A stretch of DNA of 64,000 nt from Veillonella rodentium (GTDB lineage: Bacteria; Bacillota; Negativicutes; Veillonellales; Veillonellaceae). A model generated the notes under the pieces. The model saw nothing but the letters and a program-made list of their open reading frames with translations, was not told where the DNA came from and made no database searches. The first letter of the stretch is position 1. Each line of letters starts with the position of its first letter. The stretch is taken from assembly GCF_900187285.1 (NCBI RefSeq), contig NZ_LT906470.1:1007501-1071500 (forward strand). Reading direction: 5' to 3'. Both the position numbers and the translations under genes were made by a program. Below are positions 1-9,020 of this stretch, in pieces.

Positions 1-1
1 A

Positions 2-835
2 ACAGCTATTTTAATGGCTGCAGGCGATATGATCGGCGGAAGAAACGGCATGCTATTGATGTTCGTCATATCAATGGGGATGAATTTCATGTCCTATTGG
101 TACAGTGACAAAATCGTTCTTGCCCAATATCATGCACAGCCTGTAACAGCGCAATCAAATCCAAAATTGTACGGTATGGTCGAAAGATTGGCCAAAAACG
201 GCCAATTGCCTATGCCGAAGGTTTACATCATCCCCAGCGAGGTGCCGAATGCGTTTGCTACCGGCAGAAATCCGAGCAATGCGGCGGTAGCTGTTACGCA
301 AGGTATTCAACAGCTATTGACGGATGATGAACTTGAAGGCGTTCTCGGTCATGAATTAACACATGTTAAGAATCGCGATACGTTGATCAGTACGATTGCC
401 GCTATGTTGGCGGGTGCAATTTCAATGATAGCTCAGGTGTTGCAGTTTTCTGCTTTCATGGGCCGCGGAGACAGCCGAGATGGACAGGGAAGCAATCCTT
501 TAGCCCTCATCGGTATGATTATACTGGCACCTCTTGCTGCGGGACTCATTCAAATGAGTATCTCTCGAACTCGTGAATTTGCGGCTGATGAAGGCGGCGG
601 TGACATGTGTCGTAATCCGATGGCCCTGGCATCGGCTCTGGCTAAAATCGATTACTACTCCAAACATGGTGCATTACCTAATGCAAGTAATGCGACGGCA
701 CATATGTTTATCATCAATCCTATGGTCGGTATTGGTGAAAGTTTCAGTAATCTTTTCAGTACACATCCACGTACAGAGGAACGTATTGAAAAATTGAAAA
801 AACAAGCACAAAATTCTAAATACATTCAGCCTTAA
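2..835 (+). CDS. htpX: Protease HtpX homologue (M48), 5' end outside window
   Basis: Membrane zinc metalloprotease of the M48 family that degrades damaged or misfolded membrane proteins. The zinc motif HELTH (HExxH) is visible, followed later by the third-ligand region EFAADEGG. Hydrophobic segments flank the catalytic region (GMLLMFVISMGMNF near the start; LALIGMIILAPLAAGL in the second half). The frame is open back to the first codon of the window, and family members have another hydrophobic segment before this point, so the true start lies upstream and the internal ATG at 14 is not the real start. The stop is 13 bases before the ndk start, so cotranscription is likely. Confidence 0.93.
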   Translation, partial: TAILMAAGDMIGGRNGMLLMFVISMGMNFMSYWYSDKIVLAQYHAQPVTAQSNPKLYGMVERLAKNGQLPMPKVYIIPSEVPNAFATGRNPSNAAVAVTQGIQQLLTDDELEGVLGHELTHVKNRDTLISTIAAMLAGAISMIAQVLQFSAFMGRGDSRDGQGSNPLALIGMIILAPLAAGLIQMSISRTREFAADEGGGDMCRNPMALASALAKIDYYSKHGALPNASNATAHMFIINPMVGIGESFSNLFSTHPRTEERIEKLKKQAQNSKYIQP

Positions 836-848
836 CAGGAGGTAAGCC

Positions 849-1256
849 ATGCAAGAAACATTAGTTTTAATCAAACCGGATGGTGTAAAACGCCAATTAA
901 GCGGTGAAATTCTAAGCCGTTATGAACGTAAAGGTCTTGTGATTAAGGCATTAAAACTGCTACAGGTGCCTCGTGAACTGGCGGAAGAGCATTATGCGGA
1001 GCATAAAGACAAACCGTTCTTCGGTGAATTAGTTGACTTTATTACATCCGGACCTGTTCTTGCATTTGTTTTAGCAGGTGAAAATGCAATTGTATCTGTA
1101 CGTGCTTTAAACGGGGCTACTAATCCTGTAGATGCGGCCCCTGGCAGTATTCGTGGTGACTATGCTTTAACGATGGATTCCAATGTGGTTCATGCGTCCG
1201 ATTCTCCTGAATCGGCAGCGCGTGAAGTACATCTTTGGTTTCCGGAATATAAATAA
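849..1256 (+). CDS. ndk: Nucleoside diphosphate kinase
   Basis: Transfers the gamma phosphate of ATP to nucleoside diphosphates through a phosphohistidine. The N-terminal motif [13 protein letters not shown] and the active-site motif NVVHASDS, with the catalytic His, are both present. At 135 residues the length is normal for the bacterial enzyme. The RBS AGGAGG lies just upstream. The gene follows htpX by 13 bases. A cytosolic housekeeping role is well supported. Confidence 0.97.
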   Translation: MQETLVLIKPDGVKRQLSGEILSRYERKGLVIKALKLLQVPRELAEEHYAEHKDKPFFGELVDFITSGPVLAFVLAGENAIVSVRALNGATNPVDAAPGSIRGDYALTMDSNVVHASDSPESAAREVHLWFPEYK

Positions 1257-1323
1257 TTTTAACGTTCATATCATGTAACTCGTTTACATTCGTATCATGT
1301 TCTCTTTATAAGGAGGTATTTAT

Positions 1324-1839
1324 ATGGCTAGTAGTGTATATACTAAAACGGGTGATACCGGTACGACAGGTTTATATACGGGCGAAAGAGTACCGAAATC
1401 ATCATTACGAGTGGAAGCTTATGGTATAATCGATGAATTACAGGCCTTTATAGGTCTTGCCAGAGCGTATGCGGAAAATGCGCGAGTTCAAGTAGAATTA
1501 TATGATTTGGAACGTACATTATGGACGCTGATGGCGGATATCGCGAGCCTCAATAAGGCTCCGGATGTAACGGACCAACAGGTAAGGCATCTTGAAAAAG
1601 TGATCGATAAATTTGATGAGAAATTAGAACCTCTATCTAATTTTGTCGTTCCAGGGGATAAACGATCCTCTGCGTATTTGCATGTAGCGAGAACGATAGC
1701 ACGCCGTGCAGAACGAGCTTTATGGCGTGTATTAGATAGCGGCGAAAGCGTTCATGAATCGAATTTGCGATATTTAAACCGCTTATCGGACCTTTGCTTT
1801 ATCCTGTGCCGCGTAGAGGAAGAAATCGGAGCTGAATAA
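1324..1839 (+). CDS. pduO: PduO-type ATP:cob(I)alamin adenosyltransferase
   Basis: Adds the 5'-deoxyadenosyl group from ATP to reduced corrinoid, forming the Co-C bond of coenzyme B12. Family landmarks are the N-terminal ATP-binding TKTGDTGTT, the central RTIARRAERALW, and NRLSDLCF near the end. The 171-residue length fits a PduO-type N-terminal domain without the extra C-terminal domain. A strong RBS (AAGGAGG) precedes the ATG. It opens the B12 region but is separated from cobU by an oppositely oriented gene and a terminator. The sequence does not decide between de novo synthesis and corrinoid salvage. Confidence 0.93.
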   Translation: MASSVYTKTGDTGTTGLYTGERVPKSSLRVEAYGIIDELQAFIGLARAYAENARVQVELYDLERTLWTLMADIASLNKAPDVTDQQVRHLEKVIDKFDEKLEPLSNFVVPGDKRSSAYLHVARTIARRAERALWRVLDSGESVHESNLRYLNRLSDLCFILCRVEEEIGAE

Positions 1840-1841
1840 AT

Positions 1842-1871
1842 AAAAAAGCTATGTTTATACATAGCTTTTTG
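1842..1871. terminator. Bidirectional intrinsic terminator
   Basis: Stem AAAAAGCTATGT / ACATAGCTTTTT around a TTAT loop, with A-run and T-run on either side. It sits between the convergent adenosyltransferase gene and the leftward 111-residue gene and can serve both. Confidence 0.85.
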
Positions 1872-1884
1872 CTCGTTATAGACC

Positions 1885-2220
1885 TTATTGAGATATAGTT
1901 TGGTTTAATACATCTTGAGGGCTTGGGTAATAGAAGAAGATATGAGGAATTTCATATCTGAATTTTTCTCGTAATAAATCTGATAATGTCGCTTCAAAGC
2001 TGATGATTTTGTCAGCGCCAAAGTCGAAATCCTCCACGAGAACCAATAGTTGTGGTTCTACCTGCGGTGCATTATCTGGTAACGCCTCCGGAGGTAGAGG
2101 TACATTTACCACCACGCGTACGGTACCGATGTATTTACCTTGACCGTCGTCGATAGCTACTCGATAGGTATTATCCCATAAGGTGGCCATCATTTTTAAT
2201 TTCATATTCATAATTTCCAT
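1885..2220 (-). CDS. Hypothetical protein, 111 aa, within the B12 cluster
   Basis: I do not recognise a family. The frame has a good RBS (AAAGGAG) seven bases before its ATG and ends at a bidirectional terminator, so it is probably a real gene. The protein has no obvious signal peptide or membrane segment. It has a mixed beta-like pattern (alternating hydrophobics in IGTVRVVVNVPLP and QLLVLVEDFDF), a Pro-rich loop and an aromatic C-terminal stretch (IPHIFFYYP). It runs against the flanking cobalamin genes and is divergent from cobU, sharing about 60 bases of intergenic DNA. Position alone does not establish a role in B12 metabolism. Confidence 0.72.
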   Translation of the reverse strand: MEIMNMKLKMMATLWDNTYRVAIDDGQGKYIGTVRVVVNVPLPPEALPDNAPQVEPQLLVLVEDFDFGADKIISFEATLSDLLREKFRYEIPHIFFYYPSPQDVLNQTISQ

Positions 2221-2283
2221 AGTATCGCTCCTTTGTTATACTTATAATGATACTGAAATTATAAATTCTTGTATAGGTGCATT

Positions 2284-2862
2284 ATGAAATCCAGAATTAT
2301 CTTGTGTTCCGGTGGAGCACGTAGCGGAAAAAGTGAATTTGCGGAATCTTTAGCGCTTTCATTCGAAGGACAAAAGGCCTATGTGGCGACAGGGCAAGCC
2401 TTTGATGATGAGATGTCGGATCGAATCAAAAAGCATCAGGAGAGACGAGGGGCGTTATGGAGAAACTATGAAGTACCGCTTCATCTTGCATCATCATGGG
2501 ACGATATTTCCTCATCTGCTGATGTGGTGCTCATTGATTGTCTGACCATGTTTACCACGAATCATATGTTAAAACACGGCTCTATCACGGGACAAGAAGA
2601 TGTAAATGAGCTAGAAGCATCTATACTTTCAGAGTTACATACATTATTGAAGGCGATTCAATCAACGGAAGATAAGACCGTTATATTTGTTACGAATGAA
2701 ATCGGATTGGGTATTGTACCTGATAATAAATTGGCTCGGTATTTCAGAGATATTGCGGGGCGTGTTAATCGCGCGGTAGCCGATGCGGCAGACCAGTTAT
2801 ATTTGACGATTAGCGGTGTAACCATTGAATTAAAATCTCAGGAGGTTCATATAAATGGCTAA
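2284..2862 (+). CDS. cobU: Adenosylcobinamide kinase / adenosylcobinamide-phosphate guanylyltransferase
   Basis: Bifunctional enzyme that phosphorylates adenosylcobinamide and then transfers GMP to make AdoCbi-GDP. The P-loop CSGGARSGKSEFAE is at the N-terminus. The signature VTNEIGLGIVP, found in CobU/CobP, lies in the second half. The ATG at 2284 is chosen over an upstream TTG because AGGTG sits at proper spacing in front of it. The 3' end overlaps cobQ by 8 bases, which points to translational coupling. It is the first gene of the rightward cob operon. Confidence 0.94.
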   Translation: MKSRIILCSGGARSGKSEFAESLALSFEGQKAYVATGQAFDDEMSDRIKKHQERRGALWRNYEVPLHLASSWDDISSSADVVLIDCLTMFTTNHMLKHGSITGQEDVNELEASILSELHTLLKAIQSTEDKTVIFVTNEIGLGIVPDNKLARYFRDIAGRVNRAVADAADQLYLTISGVTIELKSQEVHING

Positions 2863-4372
2863 AAAAATCATGTTTCAAGGAACCAGTTCCAACGTAGGTA
2901 AAAGCATTCTGTGTACCGCTTTATGTCGAATTTTTTACCGCAAAGGGTATAAAACAGTTCCTTTTAAAGCTCAAAATATGGCCCTCAATTCATACGTTAC
3001 GAAATGGGGCGATGAAATCGGTCGTGCTCAGGTGGCACAGGCGGAGGCTGCCGGCATTGATCCGATCGTTCAGATGAATCCGGTTTTATTAAAACCTACA
3101 GGTAATCAGTCATCTCAAGTTGTTCTCATGGGAAAACCTGTAGGTGTATATAGCGCTAATGAATATCACACAAAATATTCATTAACTGCACTGGATAAGG
3201 TCAAGGAATCCATCGATTTTTTGAATTCCAATTTTGATATGATTGTCATCGAAGGGGCCGGAAGCCCTGCGGAAGTTAATCTCAAGGCTAACGACATCGT
3301 CAATATGCGCATTGCAAAGATGACTAATGCACCTGTTTATCTCATTGCCGACATCGACCGCGGTGGTGCTATCGCATCAATTGTAGGTACATTAGACTTA
3401 CTGGAGCCTGAAGAACGGAATTTAATTAAAGGCATTGTAATCAATAAGTTCCGCGGAGATATTAAGTTATTGGAACCGGCGTTGACATTTATAGAGGAAA
3501 AAACCGGTAAAAAGGTGGTCGGTGTTATTCCTGCTATTGAAAATCTTGATATTGATGAAGAAGATTCCGTAGCATTGGAGAATAAACACAACAGCGGCGG
3601 CAAGGACATTCAAGTTGTCGTTATACAGACCCCGAAGATTTCCAATTTTACGGATTTTGATGCGCTCAATTATGAACCGGATGTTTCAGTGCGCTTTGTA
3701 GGACCGGGAGACGTAATAGGCGAACCGGATCTCATCATATTGCCCGGTTCTAAAAATACCTTGGCGGATCTTACATATCTGCGAAATTCCGGCTTTGCTG
3801 AAGAGATTAAGAAGCTAGCTGCTGCCGGAATACCTGTTATCGGTGTATGTGGAGGGAATCAAATGCTCGGTAAGACGATTTTTGATCCGCATCACATGGA
3901 AGGTGATATCGATGAAGTAGAGGGCCTTGGACTCGTTGAATCGACAACGACCATGAAGGATCAAAAAACAACTCATCAGGTTCAATTCAACGCATCGAAC
4001 TTACAGTTTCTTAACGGCACCTATACGGGCTCGGATTTAGTAGGTTATGAGATTCATATGGGGGATACGACCCCGCTGGAAGATTCCGTTACAAGATGTT
4101 TTTCTATCACAAGTCGCAGTGAAACACCTGTACAGGTGGTGGACGGTTTTATTGATGGAAATCACCAGGTCATGGGAACGTATATTCACGGCATATTCGA
4201 TAATGACGAATTTAGACGTTTTATCATTAACCAATTGCGTGAACGAAAGGGATTGAAACCGCTGGATGTCGTATTCCATTATTTTGAACATAAGGATGCG
4301 GCATATAATCGCTTGGCTGATATCGTGGAAGAACATCTGGATATGAATTATATCATGTCTAATTTGAATTAA
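2855..4372 (+). CDS. cobQ: Cobyric acid synthase
   Basis: Glutamine-dependent amidation of adenosylcobyrinic acid a,c-diamide to adenosylcobyric acid. The N-terminal P-loop-like ATP-binding segment FQGTSSNVGKS belongs to the dethiobiotin-synthetase-like domain. The C-terminal class I glutamine amidotransferase has the nucleophilic Cys in VIGVCGGNQML and the catalytic His in GTYIHGIFDN. The 505-residue length is normal. It overlaps cobU and precedes cbiB by 14 bases. It acts earlier in the route than its neighbours, so the cell can at least take cobyrinate diamide forward. Confidence 0.96.
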   Translation: MAKKIMFQGTSSNVGKSILCTALCRIFYRKGYKTVPFKAQNMALNSYVTKWGDEIGRAQVAQAEAAGIDPIVQMNPVLLKPTGNQSSQVVLMGKPVGVYSANEYHTKYSLTALDKVKESIDFLNSNFDMIVIEGAGSPAEVNLKANDIVNMRIAKMTNAPVYLIADIDRGGAIASIVGTLDLLEPEERNLIKGIVINKFRGDIKLLEPALTFIEEKTGKKVVGVIPAIENLDIDEEDSVALENKHNSGGKDIQVVVIQTPKISNFTDFDALNYEPDVSVRFVGPGDVIGEPDLIILPGSKNTLADLTYLRNSGFAEEIKKLAAAGIPVIGVCGGNQMLGKTIFDPHHMEGDIDEVEGLGLVESTTTMKDQKTTHQVQFNASNLQFLNGTYTGSDLVGYEIHMGDTTPLEDSVTRCFSITSRSETPVQVVDGFIDGNHQVMGTYIHGIFDNDEFRRFIINQLRERKGLKPLDVVFHYFEHKDAAYNRLADIVEEHLDMNYIMSNLN

Positions 4373-4386
4373 CATAGAGGATTTAA

Positions 4387-5382
4387 ATGGAACAGTTAAC
4401 AATATGGCAATGGTTTACAAAATATAGTTTAGTTTGTATTCCTGTGTTAGCATTTTTATTGGATATCTTTATAGGCGATCCTAAAAGTAAATATCATCCG
4501 GTAGCGATTATCGGACGCATTATCTCCTTTTTTGAAGCCGTTCTTTACAAGGAAACCGATAATGATACAAAGAAATTATGGTACGGAGGTATTGCGGTAG
4601 GTCTTATTTTATTGATCGTATATATTCTCGCTTCGCTTATACTTTGGATTGGCGGCGTGATTCACGAATGGGTTTATTACGCCATTGAAGTACTTTTACT
4701 TTATATTTCTATTTCACCTCGTTCTTTAGCAGGAGCGGGCTTTGAAATCGGACAACTTTTAAAACATGGAAACATTGAAGGTGCCCGCCAACGACTATCC
4801 TGGATCGTAGGTCGTGATACAGCCGATCTTGATGAAGGTGAAATTACACGCGCTACGGTAGAAACAATTGCTGAAAATACAGTTGACGGTATCGTTGCAC
4901 CGCTATTTTTCTTCATCCTTGGCGGTTCGATGGGTGCTATTCTTTATAGAACCGCAAATACGATGGACTCCATGATGGGGTATAAAAATCAGAAATATCT
5001 ATTTTTCGGTCGTGTAGCGGCCCGTTTGGATGATATCTTAAATTGGATTCCGGCCCGTATTACATTTATTCTTCTAGTCATATCCGCATTTTTCCTACGA
5101 TTTGATGCAAAGTCGGCTTTAAAAATAGGATTTCGAGATGCCAATAAGCATCCAAGTCCAAATGGCGGTTATGCCGAAGCACCGGTAGCAGGAGCCTTAC
5201 ACATTCGTTTAGGCGGATACAATCAATATTTCAATAAAATGACCTTTCGCGAATATATGGGCGACCCTATTGAAGCTATGAATCGCAATCATATTACGAG
5301 ATCTATTTATATGATGTACTTTACAACATTGCTGATGGTTATTATCAGTACAGTTATAACCTATGGGATGATGGAACAATGA
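4387..5382 (+). CDS. cbiB: Adenosylcobinamide-phosphate synthase CbiB
   Basis: Integral membrane enzyme attaching aminopropanol (phosphate) to adenosylcobyric acid. Family motifs include DIFIGDPKSKYHPVAIIG at the N-terminus and the conserved GRDTADLDEGEI followed by ATVETIAENTVDG. Several hydrophobic membrane segments are present. The C-terminal NKHPSPNGGYAEAPVAGAL is also typical. The gene overlaps cobS by 4 bases (ATGA type). The neighbouring PduX-like kinase and CobD decarboxylase would supply its aminopropanol phosphate substrate. Confidence 0.95.
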   Translation: MEQLTIWQWFTKYSLVCIPVLAFLLDIFIGDPKSKYHPVAIIGRIISFFEAVLYKETDNDTKKLWYGGIAVGLILLIVYILASLILWIGGVIHEWVYYAIEVLLLYISISPRSLAGAGFEIGQLLKHGNIEGARQRLSWIVGRDTADLDEGEITRATVETIAENTVDGIVAPLFFFILGGSMGAILYRTANTMDSMMGYKNQKYLFFGRVAARLDDILNWIPARITFILLVISAFFLRFDAKSALKIGFRDANKHPSPNGGYAEAPVAGALHIRLGGYNQYFNKMTFREYMGDPIEAMNRNHITRSIYMMYFTTLLMVIISTVITYGMMEQ

Positions 5383-6272
5383 CACCTTTCTTTATTGCAT
5401 TGCAATTTTTAACACGTATAAAATTAGTAAACCAGACAGATTGGTCAGTAGAGGATTTCGGTAAATCCGTGGCCGCTTTTCCTTATGTAGGCTTGATTAT
5501 AGGATTATCCTTGGCTTTATTATACGGTATTTTGTCCTTATTTATACCCCGCATGCCCCTAATGCTGATCATCGTAGTAGCTGAGTTTCTGGTGACCGGA
5601 GGACTTCATGCGGATGGCTTGATGGATACCAGCGACGGATTGTTTTCCGGCCGTGAGCGGGAGCAAAAGCTTGAAATCATGAAGGATAGTCATGTTGGTT
5701 CATTCGGGGTCGTTGCCTTTATTTTTGTTACGCTTTTAAAATGGCAATTATTGGCGGCTATTCCATCCGCTGAATTTATTCCGATGGCACTTATCATGAT
5801 GCCTCTCATGAGTCGATGGACCATGGTATTCAGTATTCGAGCGTATCCTTATGCGCGTAAAGAAGGCATGGGCGCGGCCTTTGCAAATTTTGCCCCCAAG
5901 CATGTGATGCTATATAATACGATTTCTACATTCTGTATGCCTCTTATATTGCTTTTCATCGGCAGCATTTTGTATACCGTACTATATGGAATCTATGCGG
6001 TGATTTCCGTGCCTGATGTAGAATATATAGCAGGGTTAGGCATTTTGGTATACGCTACATTAGGTATTTTCCAAATCAATGTGGTAAGCATGATTATCGC
6101 TTATGTTATCAATATAGCTTTAAACGGATATATCGTAAAACAATTGGGCGGTACTACAGGCGATACATATGGTTTTGTTACAGAAGTGACAGAGGTATTG
6201 CTTTTATTTGTATATATCATCATTTTATCTATCTTATCCGCTACGGTTGCATCCAATCCAGCAGTATTTTAG
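5379..6272 (+). CDS. cobS: Adenosylcobinamide-GDP ribazoletransferase (cobalamin synthase)
   Basis: Joins AdoCbi-GDP to alpha-ribazole (phosphate) in the membrane, closing the nucleotide loop. The diagnostic motif GGLHADGLMDTSDGLFSGRE is present around residue 80, followed by the membrane segments expected of CobS. At 297 residues it is slightly longer than many homologues. It is translationally coupled to cbiB. The partner CobT, which makes alpha-ribazole phosphate, is not in this window. Confidence 0.94.
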   Translation: MTPFFIALQFLTRIKLVNQTDWSVEDFGKSVAAFPYVGLIIGLSLALLYGILSLFIPRMPLMLIIVVAEFLVTGGLHADGLMDTSDGLFSGREREQKLEIMKDSHVGSFGVVAFIFVTLLKWQLLAAIPSAEFIPMALIMMPLMSRWTMVFSIRAYPYARKEGMGAAFANFAPKHVMLYNTISTFCMPLILLFIGSILYTVLYGIYAVISVPDVEYIAGLGILVYATLGIFQINVVSMIIAYVINIALNGYIVKQLGGTTGDTYGFVTEVTEVLLLFVYIIILSILSATVASNPAVF

Positions 6273-6333
6273 AATGTAAATCACAAAGTATTTACCTCCG
6301 GCCTAATATTAATGCATTTGATGAAAGGAGTTC

Positions 6334-7212
6334 ATGGTGACCTATTATGTGAGAGCCCCCGGTACATGTGGAGAATTTCTCCAAGGGTCCATTGATGGAC
6401 AGTCCTTTTTAGTGACTTGTCCCATAAATCGATACTCCTATGCATTAAGCGATGTGAAACATCCTTTTTATAATTACTTTTGTTCCCTGCAACCAAAATC
6501 AGCTCGTGCCAGACAACTTGTTTTAGATAGAAACCAACAGGATAAAATGGATACATCAGTATATGTGAGATCGGACATTTTACAAGGAAAGGGGATGGCA
6601 TCCAGTTCCGCTGATATCGCCGTTACGGCCATGGCGACAGCCCTTGCAATACATCGTGAATTATCATTTAAAGAGCTGGAGCGTATCTGCTTAACCGTTG
6701 AACCTACAGATGCTTCGTTTTATCCGGGAATTACGCAATTTGACTATTTTAAAGGGACTATATCCGAACATTTAGGTATGTGTCCCCCCTTAAACATTCT
6801 CGTTTTTGATGAAGGCGGCAGTATCGATACGATTGCTTTCAACCGACAGGATGATTTAACGGAAAAAATCAAGGAGAAAGAACCAATTATAAAAGAATCA
6901 TTGGATCTTTTTAAACGAGGATTAAAGACCCATGATATTAATCTTATCGGGCAAGCCGCTACATTGAGCGCCTTCGGCAATCAACGAATTCTATATAAAC
7001 CTGATTTATACAACTTTCACGATATCGGTGTACATTATCATAGTGTCGGTACTATTATCGCTCATAGCGGTACTATTATGGGCTTATTATTTCCCGTTGA
7101 TTATCGCGGTATTGATGATTGTAAGCATGAAATCATGCGAACTTTACCACATCTAACGTATGTAGATACTGTAGAAACAACCAATGAGGGATTGACCTAT
7201 ATCAAGCGATGA
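6334..7212 (+). CDS. pduX: GHMP kinase, PduX-like L-threonine kinase
   Basis: A GHMP-superfamily kinase that by context makes L-threonine O-3-phosphate, the substrate of CobD. The N-terminal PGTCGEFLQG is typical of PduX. The glycine/serine-rich ATP loop GKGMASSSADIAVTA corresponds to GHMP motif 2. An AAAGGAG RBS lies close to ATG 6334; the GTG one codon later has better spacing, so the exact start is uncertain. It sits between cobS and cobD, as expected for making the aminopropanol arm of B12. Confidence 0.88.
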   Translation: MVTYYVRAPGTCGEFLQGSIDGQSFLVTCPINRYSYALSDVKHPFYNYFCSLQPKSARARQLVLDRNQQDKMDTSVYVRSDILQGKGMASSSADIAVTAMATALAIHRELSFKELERICLTVEPTDASFYPGITQFDYFKGTISEHLGMCPPLNILVFDEGGSIDTIAFNRQDDLTEKIKEKEPIIKESLDLFKRGLKTHDINLIGQAATLSAFGNQRILYKPDLYNFHDIGVHYHSVGTIIAHSGTIMGLLFPVDYRGIDDCKHEIMRTLPHLTYVDTVETTNEGLTYIKR

Positions 7213-7242
7213 AAATAAAGTTTATAACAGAAAGAGAATATT

Positions 7243-8373
7243 ATGTCAGATATACATGGGGGCAATATTTTTAAGTTTGCCCATGAACAACGTATTGAAC
7301 CGTATGAAGTTATCGATTTCAGCGCTAATATTAATCCGTTAGGACCTAATCAGAAAGGACTTGATGCGCTACATAAACGATTGCGGTATATTAATCATTA
7401 TCCGGATGCTACAAATGACGATGTATTAAATGCGATTGCCGATACATATGGCGTAGATAAAAACCAGATCGTTGTGGGGAACGGAGCGGCTGAACTGCTC
7501 TACGCGATTTGTCGTCTGCCGAATTATACAGGGGCATTTGTTCCAGCGCCGGGATTTTCTGAATATAAAGAAGCTTTGGAGGCCAGTCATATTCCGGTCC
7601 GTGATATATTCTATCGATCCCGTATCGATGATAATGGTGTACCGTATTTTGAGATACCTTATTTAGCATTAGAAACATTTTCGGCAGAATTAAAGGGGCA
7701 GGACGGTAGAGTTATCGTTTTCCTGGGGAATCCAAATAATCCGGACGGAACTTTACTTGATATCAACCATATACGTATCCTTGCCGGTATGTTAGCCGAT
7801 GCAAGCAGTCTGCTCGTCATCGATGAGTCATTTATAGATTTTGTTGGAAATGATATGCTTCGTGATAATGAGCAATCCATGCGACAGCTCATTAATGAAT
7901 TTGATAACATCATTATAGTTCATTCCTTTACTAAATTTTATGCCGTGCCGGGGCTAAGAATCGGTGCTGTATTTGCAAATCCGAATATCATTAAACAGCT
8001 ACAATCTTTTATTCCAGCCTGGTCTGTCAATACTTTGGCACAGGCCTATCTGGAGGCAGCCCTCAATGATTCCGATTACGTAAAACGAACAAAATCCGAC
8101 TTACAGGACGAACAGAAGTTTATGTATCAAAGTTTGTCGGCTATAGAAGGCATTACGGTATATCCGCCATCAGCGAACTTCATGCTGTTACACATTGAGA
8201 GAGACGGTATTACAGCGGATTCGATCAATGAAGTTTTGAAGAAGCATAACATGATTGTGCGTAATTGTGACAACTATGAAGGACTGGGTAATCAATGGAT
8301 TCGTCTGGCTATCAAGGACCATGAATCAAATGTGGCCGTATCAGGTATAATGGAAGAAATATTTAAGACATAG
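7243..8373 (+). CDS. cobD: Threonine-phosphate decarboxylase (PLP, HisC-like fold)
   Basis: Decarboxylates L-threonine phosphate to (R)-1-amino-2-propanol phosphate. It is a fold-type I PLP enzyme. The Schiff-base lysine lies in HSFTKFYAVPGLRIG, and the N-terminal FSANINPLGP is typical of the CobD/HisC group. The FLGNPNNPDG segment contacts the cofactor. HisC aminotransferases are close relatives, but the location between a threonine kinase and cobC supports CobD. The RBS is weak (AGAAAGAG). Confidence 0.92.
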   Translation: MSDIHGGNIFKFAHEQRIEPYEVIDFSANINPLGPNQKGLDALHKRLRYINHYPDATNDDVLNAIADTYGVDKNQIVVGNGAAELLYAICRLPNYTGAFVPAPGFSEYKEALEASHIPVRDIFYRSRIDDNGVPYFEIPYLALETFSAELKGQDGRVIVFLGNPNNPDGTLLDINHIRILAGMLADASSLLVIDESFIDFVGNDMLRDNEQSMRQLINEFDNIIIVHSFTKFYAVPGLRIGAVFANPNIIKQLQSFIPAWSVNTLAQAYLEAALNDSDYVKRTKSDLQDEQKFMYQSLSAIEGITVYPPSANFMLLHIERDGITADSINEVLKKHNMIVRNCDNYEGLGNQWIRLAIKDHESNVAVSGIMEEIFKT

Positions 8374-8381
8374 GAAAATAT

Positions 8382-9020
8382 ATGAAAACGTTATATATCG
8401 TTCGTCACGGTGAAACTGACTGGAATAAGATGGGAAAATATCAGGGTATCACTGATGTTCCTTTGAATAAAAACGGGTTGGCACAGGCTAAGGCTTGTGG
8501 TGAGGCTCTCAGTCATGTACACTTTGACAGAATTTTATCAAGCGATTTATCGCGTGCATTGGTGACGGCCGAATCGATTCGACAAGAGCAGTCGATACCG
8601 ATCACGACTGATAAACGATTGCGGGAATTAAACTTCGGAGATTGGGAGGCTTTATTGTTTTCAGAAATTGAAGAACGTTGGCCCGGTTTAATCGATGAAA
8701 TGTATTTAAAACCTCATATTGTCAGAGTTCCAAATGGTGAAAGCTTTAAGGAATTACAGGAGCGCGCATGGGCAGGACTGGAAGATTTTATCTCCGCTAA
8801 TGACGAAGAGGAAACATTACTCATTACTTGTCATGGCGGCACCATTCGGACATTGTTATGCAAATTGCTGGATATCTCCATTAGTCATTGCTGGAATTTC
8901 AGTCAAGGCAACACGGCGATTAATCGTGTCTTTTACAATGGCATGGGTGAATTCGATCATAATATACTGAACCTATTGAATGATACGGCTCACGTAGATA
9001 CGTTACAGGGACATCAGTAA
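8382..9020 (+). CDS. cobC: Alpha-ribazole phosphatase / histidine phosphatase
   Basis: Histidine phosphatase superfamily member. The N-terminal RHGETDWN carries the catalytic phosphohistidine, and the second His is in TCHGGTIRTL. At the end of a cob operon the expected role is dephosphorylating alpha-ribazole-5'-phosphate or adenosylcobalamin-5'-phosphate. Phosphoglycerate-mutase-like enzymes share these motifs, so the substrate is inferred from context. The stop codon overlaps the rsuA-like start by one base. Confidence 0.87.
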   Translation: MKTLYIVRHGETDWNKMGKYQGITDVPLNKNGLAQAKACGEALSHVHFDRILSSDLSRALVTAESIRQEQSIPITTDKRLRELNFGDWEALLFSEIEERWPGLIDEMYLKPHIVRVPNGESFKELQERAWAGLEDFISANDEEETLLITCHGGTIRTLLCKLLDISISHCWNFSQGNTAINRVFYNGMGEFDHNILNLLNDTAHVDTLQGHQ

